Source: Arsenicicoccus piscis
GTDB taxonomy: Bacteria; Actinomycetota; Actinomycetes; Actinomycetales; Dermatophilaceae
Direction: 5' to 3'
DNA length: 64,000 nt
Assembly: GCF_022568835.1 (NCBI RefSeq)
Contig: NZ_JAKZHV010000004.1
Coordinates: 62,001-126,000 of the forward strand
Below are positions 1 to 9,032 of this stretch, one piece after another. The notes under the pieces were generated by a model. It made no database searches and was not told the DNA's origin. It worked only from the letters and a program-made list of their open reading frames with translations. A program made the position numbers and the translations under genes. How positions within the stretch are numbered: position 1 is the stretch's first letter; each line of letters opens with the position of its first letter.

Positions 1-1
1 G

Positions 2-100
2 GCCCACTGGGGGTTTGGCGACGACGAGGTCGAGGACCTGATCGTGTCCGGGGCCGTGGCTCAGGCCGCAGGCGACGACGCGTTAGGCTCGCGACCATGA
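2..100 (+). CDS. 3' end of an unidentified gene (partial)
   Basis: An open frame enters from the left edge and stops at the TGA at 98-100, giving a 32-residue tail that starts AHWGFGDDEVEDLI and ends DDALGSRP. The TGA overlaps the ATG of the next gene in an ATGA junction, which suggests translational coupling and supports the frame. The tail is acidic and has no motif I can assign to a family. It could be the C-terminus of an oxidoreductase or another metabolic enzyme, but I cannot name it. Confidence 0.5.
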   Translation, partial: AHWGFGDDEVEDLIVSGAVAQAAGDDALGSRP

Positions 101-888
101 GCGAGCTCAGCACCGACAAGGTCGTCGTGACTTCGGCCGACGGCATCGCCACCATCACCCTGGCCGCGCCGGAGCGGCTCAACGCCGTCGACCCGGCCAT
201 GCTCGACGCCGTCGCCGACGCGGTCGTCGCCCTCGGCGAGGACCCGGCCGCCCGCGTGATCGTGCTGACCGGCGAGGGCCGCGGCTTCTGCTCCGGTGCC
301 GACCTCGGCTCGGGCGACATCGCGGGTGACGACCCCGACACCGCCACCCTCGACGCGGCCGCCCGGCTCATCCGGGCCCTGACGCACTCGTCCCGACCCA
401 CCGTGGCCGCCGTCAACGGCGTCGCCGCAGGCGTGGGGTGCTCGCTGGCGCTGGCCTGCGACTACGTGCTGGCGCGCGAGTCGGCGTCGTTCATGCTGGC
501 GTTCAGCAAGATCGGGCTGATGCCCGACGGCGGGGCCACGCTGCTCGTCGCAGCGTCGATCGGTCGCGCGCGGGCGGTGCGCATGGCGCTCACGGCCGAG
601 AAGGTCCTTGCCCCCACGGCGCTCGAGTGGGGCCTGATCGCTGAGGTCGCCCCCGACGCGGCGTTCGAGAGCCGCGTCCAGCAGCTCGCGACCAGCCTGG
701 CGGCGGGCCCCACGCGGGCCTACGCGGCGACGACCGCAGCGATCAACGCGGCCACCCTCGCCGACCTCGACGGTGCCCTGGCCCGCGAGGACGAGGGGCA
801 GGGAAAGCTGTTGCGCTCCAAGGACTTCTCCGAGGGAGTCGCCGCCTTCCGCGAGCGGCGTGAGGCGTCCTTCACCGGCTCGGACTAG
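97..888 (+). CDS. Enoyl-CoA hydratase/isomerase family protein
   Basis: Crotonase-fold enzyme of 263 residues, the usual length, expected to hydrate or isomerise enoyl-CoA thioesters in fatty-acid or aromatic-acid degradation in the cytosol. The oxyanion-hole segments are visible: GRGFCSGADL near residues 61-70 and NGVAAGVGCSLALACDY near 107-123. In the active-site stretch FSKIGLMPDGGATLL (136-150) the acidic residue is Asp after Pro, as in PaaG-like isomerases, rather than the Glu of classic hydratases, so isomerase activity is possible. The ATG overlaps the stop of the preceding gene by 4 nt. The folP-like gene begins immediately after the stop, so the three probably form one transcription unit. 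The CoA substrate cannot be told from sequence. Confidence 0.9.
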   Translation: MSELSTDKVVVTSADGIATITLAAPERLNAVDPAMLDAVADAVVALGEDPAARVIVLTGEGRGFCSGADLGSGDIAGDDPDTATLDAAARLIRALTHSSRPTVAAVNGVAAGVGCSLALACDYVLARESASFMLAFSKIGLMPDGGATLLVAASIGRARAVRMALTAEKVLAPTALEWGLIAEVAPDAAFESRVQQLATSLAAGPTRAYAATTAAINAATLADLDGALAREDEGQGKLLRSKDFSEGVAAFRERREASFTGSD

Positions 889-1597
889 GTGGTCGTCCAC
901 TGGCGCCCCGGTCGGGGTGAGCGGGCGGGGCTGTGCTACGGCGCGACCGACCGGCTCGTGATGGCGATCGTCAATCGCACCCGGGACTCGTTCTACGACG
1001 GCGGGGTGACCTGGGGGCTGGACCAGGCTCTCGAGCGCGTCCGGCAGGCGGTGCGGGACGGCGCGGACCTGGTCGACATCGGCGGCGTCAAGGCCGGCGA
1101 GGGCCCGGACGTCAGCGTCGCGGAGGAGAAGGCCCGGGTCGTCGACCTCGTCGCCGCCGTCCGTGCGGAGCACCCCGACCTGCTGATCAGCGTGGACACC
1201 TGGCGCGCCGAGGTGGGGGCCGCCGTCTGCGCGGCGGGCGCCGACGTCATCAACGACGCGTGGGGTGGACCGGGAGCGGGTGATCGTCGACCCGGCGCAC
1301 GACTTCGGCAAGGACACGCGCCACTCGCTCGAGGTCACCCGGCGGCTCGACGAGCTCGTCGCGCCGGGCTGGCCGGTGCTCGCGGCGCTCTCCCGCAAGG
1401 ACTTCGTCGGCGAGACCCTCGACCTGCCTGTCGCGGAACGTCTTTCAGGCACCTTGGCGGCCACGGCCATCTGCGCGTGGCACGGTGCCATGGTCTACCG
1501 CGCGCACGACGTGGCTGAGACCCGGCAGGTGCTGGACCTGGTGTCGTCGGTCCAGGGGCACCGACCCGCCCGGCGGCTGGTCCGCGGCCAGGGCTGA
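889..1597 (+). pseudogene. folP: Dihydropteroate synthase-like gene (FolP2-like) with internal deletion and frameshift
   Basis: The N-terminal half reads LVMAIVNRTRDSFYDGG, then VDIGGVKAGEGPDVS and LISVDTWRAEVGAAVC, and stops making sense just after DVINDAWGG. The C-terminal half continues in another frame from about 1265 as VIVDPAHDFGKDTRHSLE, then LAALSRKDFVGETLDLP, ending VQGHRPARRLVRGQG. Intact family members have about 60 more residues between the two parts (the segment with the second half of the TIM barrel), so roughly 180-190 nt plus frame are missing. The GGVKAG signature resembles the actinobacterial paralogue FolP2 rather than canonical FolP1. GTG at 889 follows the enoyl-CoA hydratase stop directly. 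Either a real pseudogene or an assembly collapse; as written it cannot encode a working enzyme. Confidence 0.8.
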
Positions 1598-1648
1598 GTC
1601 CTGGTCCGCGGTCAGGGCTGAGTCCTGGTCCGCGGTCAGGGCTGAGGC
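1577..1648 (+). repeat. 24-bp tandem repeat, three copies
   Basis: Three consecutive 24-nt units lie at 1577-1600, 1601-1624 and 1625-1648. Each starts ctggtccgcgg and contains agggctgag; they differ at only one or two bases. The stop codon of the folP-like gene lies in the first unit and each later unit repeats the same TGA in frame. The repeat occupies the whole gap between the convergent folP-like and SGNH genes. It looks like slippage of the 3' end of the folP-like gene. Confidence 0.9.
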
Positions 1649-1655
1649 CAGCTGC

Positions 1656-2483
1656 TCAGAACCTCGGCGCCGGGAGCTCCTGGTGCGGGTCGACGACCTC
1701 CAGGGTGGGGCGCTTGGCGGTGATGTTGTCGCCGGACGAGCGACCGGTGAGCCGGCGGTGCACCCACGGACCGACATAGGTGCGGGCCCACTGCGCGTTG
1801 GCGCGCACGGCCTCGCGCCGCGGCAGGGACTCCATCGGCGGCAGCGGCACCCGCCAGTCGGCGTCGCCCTCGGCGAACCCGAGCGAGTGGAAGGCCTCGG
1901 CGGCGACGCGCGCGTGGCCCTCGGGCGTCATGTGGATGCGGTCGGGGGCCCACATCCGCCAGTCCTTGAGGGAGTCCAGCCCCCACTGGTTGAGGATGTA
2001 GGCGTCGTGGCGCGCCGCGATCGTGTAGAGGTTGGCGATGTACATCGCGGCCCGGCCGGCGGTCAGCCCGACGAGGGGTGCGCCGCGCGGGTCGGTGGGG
2101 GTGGCCATCAGCACGTCGGCGCCCGTCGCGCGGATCGAGGCCACGGCCTCGTCGAGTCGGGCGGCGAGCGCGTCGACGTCGGCCTTCGGGCGCAGGCTGT
2201 CGTTGCCACCGGCCACGATCGACACGAAGTCGGGCTGCAGGGCGAGGGCGTCGGGCAGCTGACGGTCGACGATGTCGGCGAGCAACCGACCCCGGACGGC
2301 GAGGTTCGCGTAGGAGAAGGTCCGCTCGTCCTTGGCCGCGACCACCGCGAGCCGGTGCGCCAGCCGGTCGGCCCACCCGAGGTAGCGACCCTCGTGGTCC
2401 GGGTCGTCGTCGCACATCCCCTCGGTGAACGAGTCACCGATCGCGACGTAGCGGCTCCAGGGCCTCGGGGTGCTGGCGATCAC
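1656..2483 (-). CDS. SGNH/GDSL-family hydrolase (esterase)
   Basis: Predicted esterase or lipase of 275 residues. The block I motif [11 protein letters not shown] sits at residues 13-23 with the nucleophile Ser at about 18, block III appears as [10 protein letters not shown], and the catalytic Asp-His pair is in [10 protein letters not shown]. There is no signal peptide, so the protein is probably cytosolic. I chose the GTG at 2483 because it overlaps the TGA of the upstream uracil-DNA glycosylase gene (GTGA) and places the GDS motif near the N-terminus, as is usual; longer frames upstream only read antisense to the glycosylase. Substrate unknown. The C-terminal 60 residues after the hydrolase core are rich in Arg and have no visible motif. 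Confidence 0.85.
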   Translation of the reverse strand: MIASTPRPWSRYVAIGDSFTEGMCDDDPDHEGRYLGWADRLAHRLAVVAAKDERTFSYANLAVRGRLLADIVDRQLPDALALQPDFVSIVAGGNDSLRPKADVDALAARLDEAVASIRATGADVLMATPTDPRGAPLVGLTAGRAAMYIANLYTIAARHDAYILNQWGLDSLKDWRMWAPDRIHMTPEGHARVAAEAFHSLGFAEGDADWRVPLPPMESLPRREAVRANAQWARTYVGPWVHRRLTGRSSGDNITAKRPTLEVVDPHQELPAPRF

Positions 2484-3166
2484 GGCAGGCTCCAATCGAT
2501 CGGCTCGCCGCCCTGCTCCTGCAGGGCGGCGTTGGCACGGCTGAACGGCCGCGACCCGAAGAACCCGCCGTGCGCCGACAGCGGCGACGGGTGGGCGGAC
2601 TCGAGGCACGGCACCGGGGCCAGGTGCGGGGCGAGGTTGCGCGCGTCCCGGCCCCACAAGATGGCGACGAGCGGCCCGCCCCGGGTCGCCAGCGCGTTGA
2701 TGGCGGCGGCGGTGACGTGCTCCCAGCCCTTGCCGCGGTGGCTGGCCGGGCGTCCCGGCGCCACCGTGAGGACCCGGTTGAGCAGCAGCACCCCGCGCTC
2801 GGACCAGGGGGAGAGGTCGCCGGACGTCGGGGTCGGCACGCCCAGGTCGGCGGACAGCTCGGTGTAGATGTTGACGAGGCTGCGCGGGATCGGGCGCACC
2901 TCGGGTGCCACGGAGAAGGACAGCCCCACCGCGTGCCCCGGCGTGGGGTAGGGGTCCTGGCCGACCACGAGCACGCGCACGTCCGGCAACGGCTGGGAGA
3001 ACGCCCGGAGCACCTGGTGACCGGCCGGCAGGTAGCCCCGCCCGTCTGCCAGCTCCGCCCGCAGGAACTCGCCTGCGGCGGTGAGGTGCTCGGCCACGGG
3101 TTCGAGCGCGGGGACCCAGGTCGGGTGGACGAGCTCGGGCAGCGCGGTCGGTGGCACGACGCTCAC
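2480..3166 (-). CDS. ung: Uracil-DNA glycosylase, family 1
   Basis: Removes uracil from DNA at the start of base-excision repair. The water-activating motif [17 protein letters not shown] is at about residues 69-85 (Asp 71 as general base), and the leucine-loop motif [18 protein letters not shown] lies near the C-terminus, both diagnostic for the Ung family. From GTG 3166 the protein is 228 residues, typical for actinobacteria. TAGGGT lies just upstream on this strand. A longer reading from 3256 adds a Pro-rich leader ([13 protein letters not shown]) that I think is not translated. Its stop overlaps the start of the SGNH hydrolase, so the two are co-transcribed. Confidence 0.92.
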   Translation of the reverse strand: MSVVPPTALPELVHPTWVPALEPVAEHLTAAGEFLRAELADGRGYLPAGHQVLRAFSQPLPDVRVLVVGQDPYPTPGHAVGLSFSVAPEVRPIPRSLVNIYTELSADLGVPTPTSGDLSPWSERGVLLLNRVLTVAPGRPASHRGKGWEHVTAAAINALATRGGPLVAILWGRDARNLAPHLAPVPCLESAHPSPLSAHGGFFGSRPFSRANAALQEQGGEPIDWSLP

Positions 3167-3282
3167 CCTAACCAAGGTGTCGCAGCCTCGGGGCCCGGTC
3201 GGGGTGTCGGTGGGGGGCGACAGGGGGTCGGGTAGGGGTCCGGTGGGGGTCGTCACGGAGGTGCCGTGTCAGTGCGCCCCGC

Positions 3283-3288
3283 TACCGT
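3283..3288 (+). promoter_or_regulatory. Likely -10 box of a leaderless ABC transporter transcript
   Basis: TACCGT lies 7 nt upstream of the ATG at 3296, with no Shine-Dalgarno sequence between. This matches the TANNNT -10 box expected for leaderless mRNAs in actinobacteria and supports the start at 3296 over the upstream GTG at 3266. Confidence 0.5.
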
Positions 3289-3295
3289 GGGCTGC

Positions 3296-4267
3296 ATGGG
3301 ACTCTTCCAGCGTCGGTCGCAAGGTCGTCATGCCCGCGGCAACACCCCCGTCGACCCGGTGGTGCCGCCCCGCCCGGTCAACCCCCGAGAGCGCGCCGGC
3401 GACGCTCAGGCCGTCGACGCGAAGGCCGTCGCGACGCCAGCCACTCAGCCGGCTCAGCCCGCCCAGCCGGCCCGGCCACCGCGGCAGCCGCGTCCGATCG
3501 GCCCGGCGGCCGCGGCCACGCGGGACCTCACCAAGATCTACGGCCAGGGCGACGCCGAGGTCCGTGCGCTCGACGGCGTGAGCATCGACTTCGAGCAGGG
3601 CCGGTTCACCGCCGTGATGGGGCCGTCGGGGTCGGGCAAGTCCACCCTGATGCACTGCGCCGCCGGCCTCGACGCCCCCACCGCGGGCGAGGTCCGCATC
3701 GGCGACGTCGAGATCGGCGCGCTGAAGGACAAGGACCTCACCGAGCTGCGCCGCGACCGCGTCGGCTTCATCTTCCAGGCGTTCAACCTGATCCCGACGC
3801 TGACCGCCCACGAGAACATCACGCTGCCGGTCGCCATCGCCGGGCGCCAGCCCGACCAGGAGTGGTACGACACCGTCATCGACACGGTGGGCCTGCGCGA
3901 CCGGCTCGAGCACAAGCCGTCCGAGCTCTCCGGCGGCCAGCAGCAGCGGGTCGCGTGCGCACGAGCGCTGGTCAGCAAGCCGCAGATCATCTTCGCCGAC
4001 GAGCCGACCGGCAACCTGGACTCGACCTCGGGGGCCGAGGTGCTGGGCTTCCTGCGCCGCAGCGTCGACGAGTTCGAGCAGACCATCGTCATGGTCACCC
4101 ACGATGCGGTCGCCGCGAGCTACACCGACCGGGTCGTCTTCCTCGCCGATGGGCAGATCGTCGACGAGCTGCTCGAGCCCACCCGCGAGGAGGTCCTGCG
4201 CACCATGGCGCACCTCGACGAGACGGTCCGCGCGCGACGCGTCGGCGCGACGGCAACGGGGGTCTGA
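3296..4267 (+). CDS. ABC transporter ATP-binding protein (MacB/LolD-like)
   Basis: Cytosolic ATPase of an ABC system that works with the FtsX-type permease 3 nt downstream. Walker A is GPSGSGKST at about residues 109-117, the signature is LSGGQQQR, Walker B is IIFADEPTGNLDS, and the switch His is in MVTHD. The core is preceded by an unusual 70-residue basic and Pro/Ala-rich leader with AQPAQPARPP repeats, which is absent from most family members and likely disordered. The family exports peptides, antibiotics or lipoproteins, or acts as a mechanotransmitter; the substrate cannot be inferred. The ATG at 3296 is preferred because of the -10 box just upstream. Confidence 0.9.
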   Translation: MGLFQRRSQGRHARGNTPVDPVVPPRPVNPRERAGDAQAVDAKAVATPATQPAQPAQPARPPRQPRPIGPAAAATRDLTKIYGQGDAEVRALDGVSIDFEQGRFTAVMGPSGSGKSTLMHCAAGLDAPTAGEVRIGDVEIGALKDKDLTELRRDRVGFIFQAFNLIPTLTAHENITLPVAIAGRQPDQEWYDTVIDTVGLRDRLEHKPSELSGGQQQRVACARALVSKPQIIFADEPTGNLDSTSGAEVLGFLRRSVDEFEQTIVMVTHDAVAASYTDRVVFLADGQIVDELLEPTREEVLRTMAHLDETVRARRVGATATGV

Positions 4268-4270
4268 GCG

Positions 4271-6826
4271 ATGCTCCGCGCGTCCTGGAAGAGCCTGCTG
4301 GGGCGCAAGCTGCGCCTGCTGATGAGCGCGTTCGCCATCGTCCTCGGTGTCGCGTTCGTGTCCGGCTCGCTGATCTTCACCGACATGATCGGCACCGCGT
4401 TCAACGGCATCATGAACGGCTCGGTCGCCGATGTGAACGTGCAGGCCAAGGGCTCTGGCGACAACGTCGAGACCAGCGTCGTCCGCGAGATCTCGCCCGA
4501 GGTGCTCGCCAAGGTGCGCGAGGTGCCGGGGGTGCAGTCCGCCTACGGCAGCATCACCGACCAGACCACCTACCTCATCGGCAAGGACGGCAAGGTCCTC
4601 GCCAGCCAGGGCCCGCCGTCGCTCGGCATGAACGTCATCGACGCCCCGGCCTTCGGCCACCAGCCCGGGCTGGTCATCAAGAGCGGCCGCGCCCCGACGG
4701 CCTGGGGCGAGGTCGCGATCGACCCCGGCTCGCTGACCCGCAGCGGCTACCAGCTCGGCGACACCATGAAGATCGCGACCACCGGCAAGGAGGCCACGAT
4801 CTCCGCCAAGATCGTCGGCACTGCGCTCTACGGCTCGCAGGCCTCCACGGGTGGCGCGACCTACGCGGTCTTCGACACCAAGACCGCGCAGCGCCTGTTC
4901 CTCGGCGGAAAGGACGCCTACATGGGGCTGTGGGTCACCGCCGACCAGGGGCAGGACGTCGACCAGCTCGCCACCGCGGTGGGCCAGGTCCTGCCGAGCG
5001 ACCTCGAGGCCGTGACCGGTGAGAAGCTCGCCGACGAGATCAACAAGGTCGTCGGGCAGGCCACCGGCTTCATCACCATCTTCCTGCTCGTCTTCGCCGG
5101 CATCGCCCTGGTCGTCGGCTCGTTCCTCATCGTCAACACCTTCTCGATCCTGGTGGCGCAGCGCAGCCGTGAGCTGGCGCTCTTCCGGGCGCTCGGCGCC
5201 TCGCGCGCGCAGGTGCGCCGCTCGGTCCTCTTCGAGGCGCTCGTCATGGGGCTGGTCGGGTCGACGTTGGGGCTGCTCGCCGGCGTCGGCATCGCGCTCG
5301 CGATCACCGCGATCTTCAAGCAGATCGGCCTCGACGTCGGGGGAGCGGGCATCTCGCTCGCCCCGCGCACGATCCTCGCCTCCTACCTCGTCGGCCTGCT
5401 CGTGACGATGGCCGCAGCCTACTTCCCAGCCCGCCGGGCCAGCTCGGTGCCTCCGGTCGCGGCCATGACCGGCGACGCGATGACCGGCAAGAACGAGACC
5501 GGCCGTCGGGTCGCGCTCGGTAGCGTGCTCGCCGCCCTCGGCTTCGCCGCGCTGCTCACCGGCCTGTTCTGGTCCGGGGCCGCCAACCGGGTCACCTGGA
5601 TCGGGCTCGGCGCGCTCGGTGCCCTGCTCGGGGTCGCGGCACTGAGCCCGCTGCTCGGGCGACCGCTCACCTGGGCGCTGGGGCGGTTCTACCGCAAGGC
5701 GTTCGGCACTGTCGGTCAGCTCGCCGAGCTCAACGCCGACCGCAACCCCCGCCGCACCGCCGCCACGGCGTCCGCGCTGATGATCGGCCTGACCCTCGTC
5801 ACGGCCATGGCGGTGCTCGGCAACACCGCGAAGGTCAGCACGCACGACGCGATCAGCAAGAACCTGCGTGCCGACTACCTCGCGAGCGGGGTGAGCTACG
5901 CCGGCTTCTCGACCACGGTCGGTGACGAGATGGCGAAGGTGCCGGGGGTGGCCTCGGTGCACCGGTTGCGGTTCGTGCAGGGTGCGTTCGACGGGCAGCG
6001 CGCCACCCTGAGGGCGATCGACCCGGGCGGCTTCGACAAGATCGTCGCCCAGCAGCTGCAGGCCGGGTCCGCCGCGGACTTCACCAAGGACACCGTGATC
6101 GTGGACGCTCAGGAGGCGACCGACAAGGGCTACGCCGTGGGCAGCACGCAGCAGCTCACCGTCAACGGGCGCACGGTCCCGGTGAAGGTGGTGGGCATCT
6201 CCGCCAAGTCCGAGGACGGCGGCGGGATCGGCGGGACCCTGATCACCACCGACACGGCCGCCGCGCTCGGGGCGCCGGCCGTCGACAACCTGGTCGCCGT
6301 CGACCGCGCGAGCGGCGCCGACCCGGCCGCCGTCCGCTCGGCCCTGGACGCCACGGTCAAGAACCTGCCGATGGTCACGGTGACCGACCAGCAGGAGTAC
6401 GCCGACCAGCAGGCCGCCGGCATCGATCAGCTGCTCGCCCTGATCTACGGGCTGCTCGGGTTGGCGATCGTCATCGCGATCCTCGGCATCGTCAACACCT
6501 TGGCGCTGTCGGTCATTGAACGCACCCGCGAGATCGGGCTGCTGCGCGCGATCGGCCTGGGACGCGGGCAGCTGCGCCGGATGATCCGGCTCGAGTCGGT
6601 CATCATCGCGCTGCTCGGCTCGGTGCTCGGGGTGCTGCTCGGGCTGCTGTTCGGCTTCGCGCTGCAGCGCTCGCTCGCCGACCAGGGGCTGACGGCGCTC
6701 GCCATCCCGTGGGCTCAGCTCGCGGCGTTCCTCGTGCTCGCGGTGATCGTCGGCATCCTCGCAGCGCTCTGGCCGGCCATGCGGGCGGCCCGGTTGGACG
6801 TGCTCCGGGCGATCACCACCGAGTAG
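4271..6826 (+). CDS. ABC transporter permease, FtsX/MacB family, two FtsX modules
   Basis: Membrane subunit of 851 residues paired with the ATPase upstream. There is one N-terminal helix (LLMSAFAIVLGVAFVSGSLI), a large extracytoplasmic MacB-type periplasmic-core-like domain (about 45-250), then three helices forming an FtsX domain with the coupling sequence QRSRELALFRALGASRAQ. A central pair of helices, a second extracytoplasmic domain and a second FtsX domain follow, with the matching coupling sequence ERTREIGLLRAIGLGRGQ. The duplicated layout means one polypeptide can supply both halves of the transporter. It ends DVLRAITTE, a common terminus in the family. Substrate unknown. Confidence 0.92.
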   Translation: MLRASWKSLLGRKLRLLMSAFAIVLGVAFVSGSLIFTDMIGTAFNGIMNGSVADVNVQAKGSGDNVETSVVREISPEVLAKVREVPGVQSAYGSITDQTTYLIGKDGKVLASQGPPSLGMNVIDAPAFGHQPGLVIKSGRAPTAWGEVAIDPGSLTRSGYQLGDTMKIATTGKEATISAKIVGTALYGSQASTGGATYAVFDTKTAQRLFLGGKDAYMGLWVTADQGQDVDQLATAVGQVLPSDLEAVTGEKLADEINKVVGQATGFITIFLLVFAGIALVVGSFLIVNTFSILVAQRSRELALFRALGASRAQVRRSVLFEALVMGLVGSTLGLLAGVGIALAITAIFKQIGLDVGGAGISLAPRTILASYLVGLLVTMAAAYFPARRASSVPPVAAMTGDAMTGKNETGRRVALGSVLAALGFAALLTGLFWSGAANRVTWIGLGALGALLGVAALSPLLGRPLTWALGRFYRKAFGTVGQLAELNADRNPRRTAATASALMIGLTLVTAMAVLGNTAKVSTHDAISKNLRADYLASGVSYAGFSTTVGDEMAKVPGVASVHRLRFVQGAFDGQRATLRAIDPGGFDKIVAQQLQAGSAADFTKDTVIVDAQEATDKGYAVGSTQQLTVNGRTVPVKVVGISAKSEDGGGIGGTLITTDTAAALGAPAVDNLVAVDRASGADPAAVRSALDATVKNLPMVTVTDQQEYADQQAAGIDQLLALIYGLLGLAIVIAILGIVNTLALSVIERTREIGLLRAIGLGRGQLRRMIRLESVIIALLGSVLGVLLGLLFGFALQRSLADQGLTALAIPWAQLAAFLVLAVIVGILAALWPAMRAARLDVLRAITTE

Positions 6827-6879
6827 GCCGTTCGGGTGGGGAACTACACCGGTGTCATTCCCGGCGGTAGCATGAGCCC

Positions 6880-7170
6880 ATGAGCGCAGCAGTCGACCTT
6901 GCGGGGCAGCACGACGTCCCCGGCCTGTCCGAGCGCGACCAGCAGATCCTTGCCTTCGAGCGCCAGTGGTGGAAGTACGACGGCGCGAAGGAGGCGGCGA
7001 TCAAGGAGCTGTTCGACCTGAGCGCCACCCGCTACTACCAGGTGCTCAACGCCCTGATCGACACCCCTGACGCGTTGGCGGCCGAGCCGTTGCTGGTGAA
7101 GCGGTTGCGCCGGATGCGGTCCTCGCGCCAGCGCGCCCGGTCCGCCCGCCGCCTCGGTGTCCAGATCTGA
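6880..7170 (+). CDS. DUF3263 domain-containing protein
   Basis: A 96-residue protein of the actinobacterial DUF3263 family, recognised from the conserved core LSERDQQILAFERQWW followed by KYDGAKEAAIKELFDLSATRYYQ and a C-terminal Arg-rich tail (RRMRSSRQRARSARR). The spacing of helices suggests a small helix-turn-helix DNA-binding protein; this is inference, as the family has no established function. It stands alone between the ABC operon and the pseudouridine synthase. Confidence 0.9.
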   Translation: MSAAVDLAGQHDVPGLSERDQQILAFERQWWKYDGAKEAAIKELFDLSATRYYQVLNALIDTPDALAAEPLLVKRLRRMRSSRQRARSARRLGVQI

Positions 7171-7185
7171 GGTGCCGGGCTTGAC

Positions 7186-8181
7186 GTGGGGCGTCGACCT
7201 CGGCCGAGCTCGCCGCTCCCGCAGCGGCGGGGTGTGGACGCCGCTCGGCTGACCATCCCCGTCGCGATCCCACCGGGTCAGAGCGTGCTGGCCCACCTGC
7301 GCAAACGTCTGCCGCTCGCCGAGGAGTCGTTGCTGGACCTGCTCGCCCGTGGTGGGGTCGTCGCACCGGACGGCCGGGTGGTGGCAGCCGACGAGCCGGC
7401 GAAGCCGGGGGGCACCCTCTTCGTCGAGCGCGACCTGCAGCCCGAGCCTCGGGTGCCGCTCCCGATCCCGATCCTGTTTCGCGACGAGCGCGTCGTGGTG
7501 GTGGACAAGCCGCCCTTCCTCGCCGTCACCCCGCGCGGTCAACACGCCGCCGAGACGGTGGTCGCCTGGCTGCGGGTCGAGCTCGACCTGCCGGAGCTGA
7601 CTGCGGCGCACCGCCTGGACCGGCTGACCAGCGGCGTCCTGCTGCTCACGACCGAGCGACGGTGGCGTCGGCCCTACCAGGAGTTGTTCGCCCGCGGCGC
7701 GGTCACCAAGCGCTATCGCGCGCTCGCCCCGCTGCTGCCCGACCTGGTCGTGCCGCACCGGATCCGAGACCACCTCGCCAAGGAACGTGGCGAGCTGCGC
7801 GCCCACGTCGTCGCCGGGGCCCCGCCCAACGCCGAGACGGTCATCGAGGCGGTGGAGGCGGTGGAGGCGGTGGGGGCTGTCGAGGCTCCGGAGGGGGACC
7901 GGGCGGTCTACTCGCTGCGGCCGGTGACCGGGCGCACCCACCAGCTGCGGGTGCACCTCGCCGGGCTCGGGGCCCCGATCGACGGCGACCCGCTCTACCC
8001 GACTCTGCGCCCGGAGGCCCCGCCGCTCGTCACGGACGAGGGACAGGTCGTGGACGTGCGCGACCCGTTGCAACTGCTCGCCGCCGAGCTGTCCTTCGTC
8101 GACCCGGTCAGCGCGAAGTCGCTCCGGTTCGCCAGCCCGCGCGGGCTGCCGCTGCGGCCCTGTGACACGATGCGCAGATGA
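7186..8181 (+). CDS. Pseudouridine synthase, RluA family
   Basis: Isomerises uridine to pseudouridine in rRNA or tRNA. The catalytic motif HRLDRLTSGVLLL carries the nucleophilic Asp at about residue 145, and the C-terminal GRTHQLRVHLAGLGAPI is the family's second signature. A linker of VEA repeats (VEAVEAVEAVGAVEA, bases about 7850-7884) interrupts the catalytic domain before the GRTHQL motif and looks like slippage of a 9-bp unit. GTG 7186 is the furthest start; one a few codons inside is possible. The stop overlaps the start of the FNT gene in an ATGA junction. The exact RNA target is unknown. Confidence 0.9.
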   Translation: MGRRPRPSSPLPQRRGVDAARLTIPVAIPPGQSVLAHLRKRLPLAEESLLDLLARGGVVAPDGRVVAADEPAKPGGTLFVERDLQPEPRVPLPIPILFRDERVVVVDKPPFLAVTPRGQHAAETVVAWLRVELDLPELTAAHRLDRLTSGVLLLTTERRWRRPYQELFARGAVTKRYRALAPLLPDLVVPHRIRDHLAKERGELRAHVVAGAPPNAETVIEAVEAVEAVGAVEAPEGDRAVYSLRPVTGRTHQLRVHLAGLGAPIDGDPLYPTLRPEAPPLVTDEGQVVDVRDPLQLLAAELSFVDPVSAKSLRFASPRGLPLRPCDTMRR

Positions 8182-9032
8182 GCACCGGCCGCAGCGCCCT
8201 GTTCCCGGGCAAGCAGTTCATCTCCACGGTCCTCGAGGCGCTCGAGACCAAGACTCAGATGACCGGGCAGATGCGGCAGCGCTACCTGCAGCGGGCGATG
8301 ATGGCGGGCTTCATCATCGGTCTGCTCTACATGACGAACTACTCGCTGGTGCAGCTGTTCGACACGTTGAGCTTCGGCGGGACGAGCCTGCGGCCGATCG
8401 GTCGGATCGCGGGGGCGCTGGCCTTCGGGTGGGCGCTGGTGTTCATCTACTACACCAAGTCCGAGCTGCTGACCTCGAACATGATGATCGTCACGATCGG
8501 GGCCTACCACCACCGGACCGGGTGGTGGCGCGCCTTCCGGATCCTGTCCATGTGCCTGGTCGGCAACTTCCTCGGCGGCCTGACGATCGCCCTCATCCTG
8601 CGCGCGTCGACGCTGACGTCGGGGCCCACGCTGGTCGAGCTGCAGACCGCCGTCTCGCACAAGCTCGCGTTCATCACCAGCGGCCCCGGTGGCTGGGTGG
8701 ACCTGCTGATGCGGGCGCTGCTGTGCAACTTCATGATCAACCTGGCCATGCTGCTGGTCTACAACGGCGTGATCCGTGACGACCTCACCCGCAGCCTGAC
8801 GATGATCACCTCGGTGTTCATCTTCGCCTTCCTCGGGTTCGAGCACTCGGTGGCCAACACCGTGCTGTTCACCATCGTCGGCCTGCACGGTGGGCTGGAC
8901 GTCGCGGCCGCGCTCGGCAACGTGCTGGTCTGCCTGATCGGGAACTACATCGGCGGTGGCCTGATGATCGGGCTCTACTACGCCTACCTCAACGACGACC
9001 GCCGGTTCCTCGACCACGGGGAGGAGTCGTGA
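8178..9032 (+). CDS. Formate/nitrite transporter (FNT) family channel
   Basis: Integral membrane protein of 284 residues with about six hydrophobic helices. Family features are the GFEHSVANTV stretch and the late GNYIGGGLMIGLYYAYL helix. FNT pentamers conduct formate, nitrite, hydrosulfide or acetate-like anions. The N-terminus has an amphipathic region (FISTVLEALETKTQMTGQ) before helix 1. It is translationally coupled to the pseudouridine synthase upstream (ATGA) and to the P1 peptidase downstream (GTGA), so the three genes form a tight operon. The anion specificity cannot be assigned from sequence. Confidence 0.82.
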   Translation: MSTGRSALFPGKQFISTVLEALETKTQMTGQMRQRYLQRAMMAGFIIGLLYMTNYSLVQLFDTLSFGGTSLRPIGRIAGALAFGWALVFIYYTKSELLTSNMMIVTIGAYHHRTGWWRAFRILSMCLVGNFLGGLTIALILRASTLTSGPTLVELQTAVSHKLAFITSGPGGWVDLLMRALLCNFMINLAMLLVYNGVIRDDLTRSLTMITSVFIFAFLGFEHSVANTVLFTIVGLHGGLDVAAALGNVLVCLIGNYIGGGLMIGLYYAYLNDDRRFLDHGEES

